IMG/VR virus record: IMGVR_UViG_3300031111_000528
Span: 1 to 45,703 of that record
DNA: 45,703 bases
Origin: a virus
Reading direction: 5' to 3' (one strand)
The notes under the pieces are model-generated. The model ran no database searches and was not told the origin of the DNA. It worked only from the letters and a program-made list of their open reading frames with translations. The position numbers and the translations under genes are program-made. Within the stretch, counting starts at the first letter, position 1. Each line of letters opens with the position of its first letter. Below, one piece after another: positions 41,815 to 45,703 of the stretch.

Positions 41815-42795
41815 GTGGCGGACCAAGGCGAGAATCTTGTCTGGTCGCCCATTGAGCCACATCTGATAGGCCGGTGTGGGGACGAGGGTGGGATGCGCCT
41901 CTTGGTCGCACCGTTCATCCAACGGGACGCCTTCTGTCATCTCGTCGGCCGCCTCTCATCGCATGCAGAGCTCAAGGTCATCACGAGATGGAATGCCCGC
42001 GACTTGGCTGCAGGTGTGTCGGACCCCTTCGTGTTCGAAGAATGCCGTGATAGACACATCCCCCTTTATCTGCATTCCTCGATTCACTTGAAGCTTATCA
42101 CGATGGGCTCAGGCCTATGCCTCTGTGGCAGCGCGAACATAACGGCTACCGGCCTCGGGCTGCACGACCATGGCAACATTGAGGCTGGAATGTGGGCGCG
42201 TCTTGGCCCAGCAGATTGGCGATGCGTGTACGAAATTGTCAACGGCAGCCGTGTCGCAGACGAAGCGATGTTTGAGGCCGCTGTGGCATATCGCGAGAAG
42301 TTCTTGCATGCCGCACCGCCCTTGCCGCCATTGGTACTGCCACCAAGCCCGCCAGTCGACCTCACGCTGACATCCTTGCCGGCAACAATGAGCCCGGAGG
42401 ATGTGGCTACGTTTGCCGCTGGAGAGGAGGGCAAGTCGGTCACCGGTGGCGTCGATGTGAACCGCTTGATGCATGATCTCGTTCATTTTGGCGTACCATG
42501 CGAAAGGGACAAAGATGCCCTACTGAGGGGCATCGGCGAACGGTTTCTGAAGCAGCCCTTCGTAAGAGAGATCATCGATCATGTCCGGGAGTCTGGCACG
42601 CTCCGATTCGGCGAGATGACCGCCTGGATTCATTCGCAATGTCGCGATGTCCCGGTGCCATTCCGGTGGGAAGTGAAGGAGGCCACGAGGGCGCTCTACA
42701 ACTGGCTGGCGTTCTTCGTGCCGGAGATTACGTGGTCTGTTCCGGGTCAACGCTCACAAGTTATTTGTTGGAAGATCGCTGTTAGGGACGACTGA
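41815..42795 (+). CDS. Phospholipase D-family nuclease (DrmC-like layout)
   Basis: The protein is 326 aa. IHLKLITMGSGLCLCGSANITATGLG carries a single HKD motif: His 91, Lys 93 and the GSxN at 105-108. PLD-family nucleases work as dimers. The C-terminal half has a Pro-rich hinge (about 165-180) and a winged-helix-like end. The layout recalls DISARM DrmC, but no DUF1998 partner is present. The GTG at 41815 follows the MORC-like stop by four bases. Confidence 0.75.
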   Translation: MADQGENLVWSPIEPHLIGRCGDEGGMRLLVAPFIQRDAFCHLVGRLSSHAELKVITRWNARDLAAGVSDPFVFEECRDRHIPLYLHSSIHLKLITMGSGLCLCGSANITATGLGLHDHGNIEAGMWARLGPADWRCVYEIVNGSRVADEAMFEAAVAYREKFLHAAPPLPPLVLPPSPPVDLTLTSLPATMSPEDVATFAAGEEGKSVTGGVDVNRLMHDLVHFGVPCERDKDALLRGIGERFLKQPFVREIIDHVRESGTLRFGEMTAWIHSQCRDVPVPFRWEVKEATRALYNWLAFFVPEITWSVPGQRSQVICWKIAVRDD

Positions 42796-42813
42796 AGACA
42801 CACGAGGTCTCGC

Positions 42814-43734
42814 ATGGCTTCTGATCTACCACAATGGGACGTAGTCGAAGATGAACCGGAATACGGGATGCTCCTGAACGGCACCCCAGTCGTCGCGAAA
42901 GAGTCTGATGACGGCACTAGCGAAGAGGAGGTTATCCGTGACTGGCTGATTTCGATGGGTTTGGACGACAGGCTTCAGAAGTGCCCGATGTGTGGCCGTC
43001 CGTTGGCCCGAGCCCATCAGATTGAATGGCAAGACGGAGGAGACGGGATATTTGATCGAGAATTACAGGTATTGGCGTGCGCTCACTGCGCATATTGGCT
43101 CTACTGCAACTGCGTGAACACCGGCCCTAGCGTGTATGGTTGTCCCTGTGCCACGAAGGCGACGAGCCGGTTGCCATGTCTGAAACGTTTTGAGCGCCAC
43201 CTGCCAGATGGGTGTGCTGCTGAGATCGCTCAGCAACTGCGACGAGATCCGTCCAGATGGCATACAATCGATCCGCATCAGTTCGAACGTTTTGTGGCAG
43301 ATGTGTTCAGAGCCAACCACAGTGAAGCAGAAGTGATACATGTGGGGAAGCCTGCTGATGGGGGCGTGGATGTCTATTTCGTCGACGCTGGCGAGGAATG
43401 GCTGATCCAGGTGAAGCGAAGGGAGTCACCAACAGCTGCAGAGGGGGTCGGAACGCTGCGGAGTCTCCTCGGGACCTTAATTTTGGAAGGCTCAACAAGA
43501 GGGATGATTGTTACAACCGCTGATCATTTCACCTACCAAGCGAGGTTGGCCCAAGAGAAGGCTGCGAGCGTTGGATTCAGGGTCGTGCTCCAGGATAGAG
43601 ACATCCTCAATCGGATGCTAGACAACGTGATGCCGGATCGACCATGGCTGGGATTCGTTCGAGAGGAGCAGCCCGACTGGTATGGGCACTTCGCAGCCTC
43701 GATTCCAAGTCGGAGGCAGAAGCTTCTGTTTTGA
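42814..43734 (+). CDS. Mrr-type restriction endonuclease with zinc ribbon
   Basis: The protein is 306 aa. Cys 57, 60, 89 and 92 form a likely zinc ribbon (KCPMCG...CAHC). The C-terminal Mrr catalytic domain shows FERFVADVF (155-165), DGGVDVYF with Asp 186, and LIQVKRR (Gln 199, Lys 201), the PD-(D/E)XK core. Mrr enzymes cut modified or foreign DNA. The zinc ribbon may read DNA or contact the partners. ATG 42814 has ACGAGG upstream. It is the last gene of the operon, convergent with the recombinase partner gene. The sequence is visibly more AT-rich than the phage genes. Confidence 0.85.
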   Translation: MASDLPQWDVVEDEPEYGMLLNGTPVVAKESDDGTSEEEVIRDWLISMGLDDRLQKCPMCGRPLARAHQIEWQDGGDGIFDRELQVLACAHCAYWLYCNCVNTGPSVYGCPCATKATSRLPCLKRFERHLPDGCAAEIAQQLRRDPSRWHTIDPHQFERFVADVFRANHSEAEVIHVGKPADGGVDVYFVDAGEEWLIQVKRRESPTAAEGVGTLRSLLGTLILEGSTRGMIVTTADHFTYQARLAQEKAASVGFRVVLQDRDILNRMLDNVMPDRPWLGFVREEQPDWYGHFAASIPSRRQKLLF

Positions 43735-43739
43735 CCTTT

Positions 43740-44141
43740 TCATGTCTGAGCAGGCGGATACGCTTTGCGGAAGTGTTTCCACTGTTTCTTCCATTCGATG
43801 ATCTGAACGATTGGCCGAAGGTCTCGTTCGTTGATGGGGTCGCGGCCTTCCATCACGGGCGGGAGGTGCAGGATGGCCTCCTGAATGTCCGGGGCCAGAT
43901 GCAGCAGGTTCATGAGCTGGGTCATGCGGGGCTGCGTGACGTGTGCGAGGCGGGCCAATTCAGACTGGTCGGCGATCTGGCCGTCACGGAGAAGTGCGTC
44001 AAAGCGAATCGCCAGGGCCATCAGCTTCGACACGCGGGGGATGCGACCTGTCGGCTCAGCTGGTTTCGGGGCGGGGCCGGGCTTGGCCACCTTGCCATGC
44101 CCCTTGGCGACGAAGTGAATCTGCTTCGTGACTGTCGTCAT
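43740..44141 (-). CDS. Helix-turn-helix partner of serine recombinase
   Basis: The protein is 133 aa. The core ALLRDGQIADQSELARLAHVTQPRMTQLMNLLHLAPDIQEAIL is a ParB-like helix-turn-helix. Small genes of this kind often follow large serine recombinases in phages and elements. Its ATG overlaps the recombinase stop (ATGA), so both are made from one message. It may help select or regulate integration and excision, though that is inference. Confidence 0.75.
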   Translation of the reverse strand: MTTVTKQIHFVAKGHGKVAKPGPAPKPAEPTGRIPRVSKLMALAIRFDALLRDGQIADQSELARLAHVTQPRMTQLMNLLHLAPDIQEAILHLPPVMEGRDPINERDLRPIVQIIEWKKQWKHFRKAYPPAQT

Positions 44142-45703
44142 GCGGCCTCCTCCAGCTTACGGTCGATCAGCGAGCGGATGCTTGTCGGCCTGAACGTAAC
44201 TGACACGGTGCCCGCTTCGCCGTCGTACTCCACGGTCGAGATCAGCAGCTTCAGCAGACGGGCCTGTTCGCGGGGAATCAAGCTCTCCCAGAGGCCGTCG
44301 AAGTCGGCGAACGCGGCGAGGGCATCGGCCTGCGTCACCGTCTGTGCTTCGAGTTCAGCCACGCGCGTCTCAAGGCCGGGCATGCGCTGGTCCGCCGCCG
44401 AGAGCCGCTCGTGCAGGTTGACAATGCGAGCGGTCACCTCGGTCGTGGTCTGACCGCTGGTCGCAAGTTGCTGAAGTTCCTCGTGGTGGCGAGTGCGTTC
44501 ACGGCGAAGGGCGTCGTGTTCGCGCCGGGCCTCAGTCAGTTCGGCATCGATGGCGGTGTGGGCGTCGGCCAACACCTGGGCCAGGAGCGTCTCGTCTGTG
44601 GCCAGGCCACGTACCTCCTCGACCACCACGCGTTCGATCTCGCCGGCAGGCAGCGAACCGACGGGGCAGACGTCATGGCCGTTCTTGATGGCATTCGTGC
44701 AGCGGTAGTATCGATAGAAGTTCGGCTTGTTCTTGCCGCAGAAGGTGTGCGACATGGCGGTGCCGCAGCATTTGCATCGCAACAAGCCCCGCAGCAAGGC
44801 CCCGTACTTATTGCGGACCTCATTGCCTCCGGTTCGCCCGTTGTACTTGAGTTGCTCCTGGACCTTGTCGAACACGTCCTGTTCGATGATTAGCTCGTGC
44901 TCGCCGGGGTGAAGCTCATCCTTGTAAGGCATCTTGCCGGTATAGAGAGGGTTGGTCAGCAGCACGTGCAGGCTGGATTTGTCGAAGGCCCGGCCCCCCA
45001 ACTCCCGGCCTTTCTTGGTGACATGTCGCTTGTTTACCCATCGACGCTTGGTCAGTTCCTTCACCACCGGCAGCAGCGAGGACTCCTGAAGGTACATTCG
45101 GAAGATCTCCCCAACGCGGGCAGCTTCCTTGGCGTTGACGACCAGATGAGGACTCGGGCCGCTGCGGTCCACGTCGTAGCCCAGCACCGGGATGCCCCCG
45201 GTCCACTTGCCCTTGCGGGCCTGCGCGGCAAGCTTGTCGCGGATGCGCTCGCCGATGATCTCGCGCTCGAACTGGGCGAAGCTGAGCAGGATGTTCAACG
45301 TCAACCGGCCCATCGAATGGGTCGTGTTGAACTGCTGCGTGACGGACACGAACGAGACGTTGTGTCTTTCGAAGGTCTCCACGATTCGCGAAAAGTCCAT
45401 CAGCGACCGGCTGAGGCGGTCGACCTTATAGACAATCACGCAGTCGACCTTGCCGCGTTCGATGTCACGCAGCATCCGATCGAGCGCGGGCCGGTCCATG
45501 TTGCCGCCGGTGTACCCGCCGTCGTCGTAGCGATCCGGTAGCGCCTGCCAGCCCTCGGCCTTCTGGCTGGCGATGTACGCCTCGGCGGCGTCACGTTGGG
45601 CGTCGAGGCTGTTGTACTCCTGGTCGAGGCCTTCCTCGCTGGACTTGCGGGTGTAGATGGCACAGCGGATCACTGCCTTGGCCGTCTTGGTCTTGGCACT
45701 CAT
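44138..45703 (-). CDS. Large serine recombinase (integrase)
   Basis: The protein is 521 aa and begins at the last base of the window. The N-terminal resolvase domain has YTRKSSEEG (catalytic Ser 21 expected), VIVYKVDRLSRS and the long helix LTLNILLSFAQFEREIIGERIRDK. Then comes the recombinase domain, a zinc ribbon (CKCCG...YRCTN...C) and a coiled coil (about 390-440). Enzymes of this kind join attP and attB without help and are the usual integrase of such phages. The att sites are not visible; they may lie just past the right edge. Confidence 0.9.
   Translation of the reverse strand: MSAKTKTAKAVIRCAIYTRKSSEEGLDQEYNSLDAQRDAAEAYIASQKAEGWQALPDRYDDGGYTGGNMDRPALDRMLRDIERGKVDCVIVYKVDRLSRSLMDFSRIVETFERHNVSFVSVTQQFNTTHSMGRLTLNILLSFAQFEREIIGERIRDKLAAQARKGKWTGGIPVLGYDVDRSGPSPHLVVNAKEAARVGEIFRMYLQESSLLPVVKELTKRRWVNKRHVTKKGRELGGRAFDKSSLHVLLTNPLYTGKMPYKDELHPGEHELIIEQDVFDKVQEQLKYNGRTGGNEVRNKYGALLRGLLRCKCCGTAMSHTFCGKNKPNFYRYYRCTNAIKNGHDVCPVGSLPAGEIERVVVEEVRGLATDETLLAQVLADAHTAIDAELTEARREHDALRRERTRHHEELQQLATSGQTTTEVTARIVNLHERLSAADQRMPGLETRVAELEAQTVTQADALAAFADFDGLWESLIPREQARLLKLLISTVEYDGEAGTVSVTFRPTSIRSLIDRKLEEAA

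Noticed and set aside
31887-43734. BREX type 4 or DISARM system
   Set aside because: A PAPS-reductase-like protein and a PLD protein occur in those systems, but PglZ, BrxL, DUF1998 and a system methylase are all missing; DUF4007 with a desulfurase points to Ssp.
44138-45703. attachment site within the window
   Set aside because: No convincing duplicated core next to the recombinase; the gene ends at the window edge and the other end of the prophage is not visible.
1-45703. Insertion sequences or rRNA genes
   Set aside because: No transposase other than the integrase, no terminal inverted repeats with target duplication, and no rRNA-like sequence seen.

Overview
The window reads as most of a tailed, GC-rich temperate phage (prophage) that carries a large defence cargo. 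Nearly all phage genes lie on the minus strand in tight, start/stop-overlapping runs. The high GC, the protease-capsid polyprotein, the NrdR-like zinc ribbon beside the terminase and the gene order would fit a phage of a planctomycete or similar high-GC bacterium, but no host gene is present and the host is a guess. A large serine recombinase starting exactly at the right edge is the likely integrase.

Layout, right to left along phage transcription. 44138-45703 is the recombinase, with a partner helix-turn-helix gene. 30591-31672 is an XRE repressor and an ImmA-like protease. 22938-30517 is the early region: two unknown proteins, a phage sigma-like factor, a PD-(D/E)XK exonuclease, a Sak4-like ATPase, a DUF669-type single-strand-binding-like protein, a RusA-like resolvase and an SF2 helicase. 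20045-22492 is a primase/DUF3987 replication protein. It contains two arrays of 20-bp iterons and is followed by an array of GGTGAAAG repeats. 17706-19710 holds a ParB-methyltransferase fusion, an HNH gene broken by a nonsense codon, and an unknown gene. 16432-17697 is a short plus-strand block of small genes. 1-16301 is packaging, head, tail and probable lysis genes: terminase, portal, protease-capsid, cement, connectors, tail tube, a tail chaperone pair with a probable -1 frameshift, tape measure and later tail proteins.

The most interesting part is 31887-43734, a plus-strand operon of at least nine genes placed between the repressor and the integrase, against the direction of the phage genes. 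It encodes a MerR/excisionase-type regulator, a cysteine desulfurase, a DUF4007 protein, a large P-loop ATPase and a PAPS-reductase-like PP-loop protein. Together these match SspA, SspB, SspC and SspD, the single-strand DNA phosphorothioation machinery. They are followed without a break by an SF2 helicase, a MORC/MutL-like GHKL ATPase, a PLD-family nuclease and an Mrr-type endonuclease with a zinc ribbon. I infer a phosphorothioate-marking defence system with an uncommon four-part restriction arm, possibly a variant of the SspFGH branch or something not yet described.

Smaller points of note: the frameshift signal in the tail chaperone, the HNH nonsense mutation, a 17-bp leader motif shared by two operons of a phage with its own sigma-like factor, a tRNA-like RNA fold between two early genes, and a pair of candidate repressor operators.
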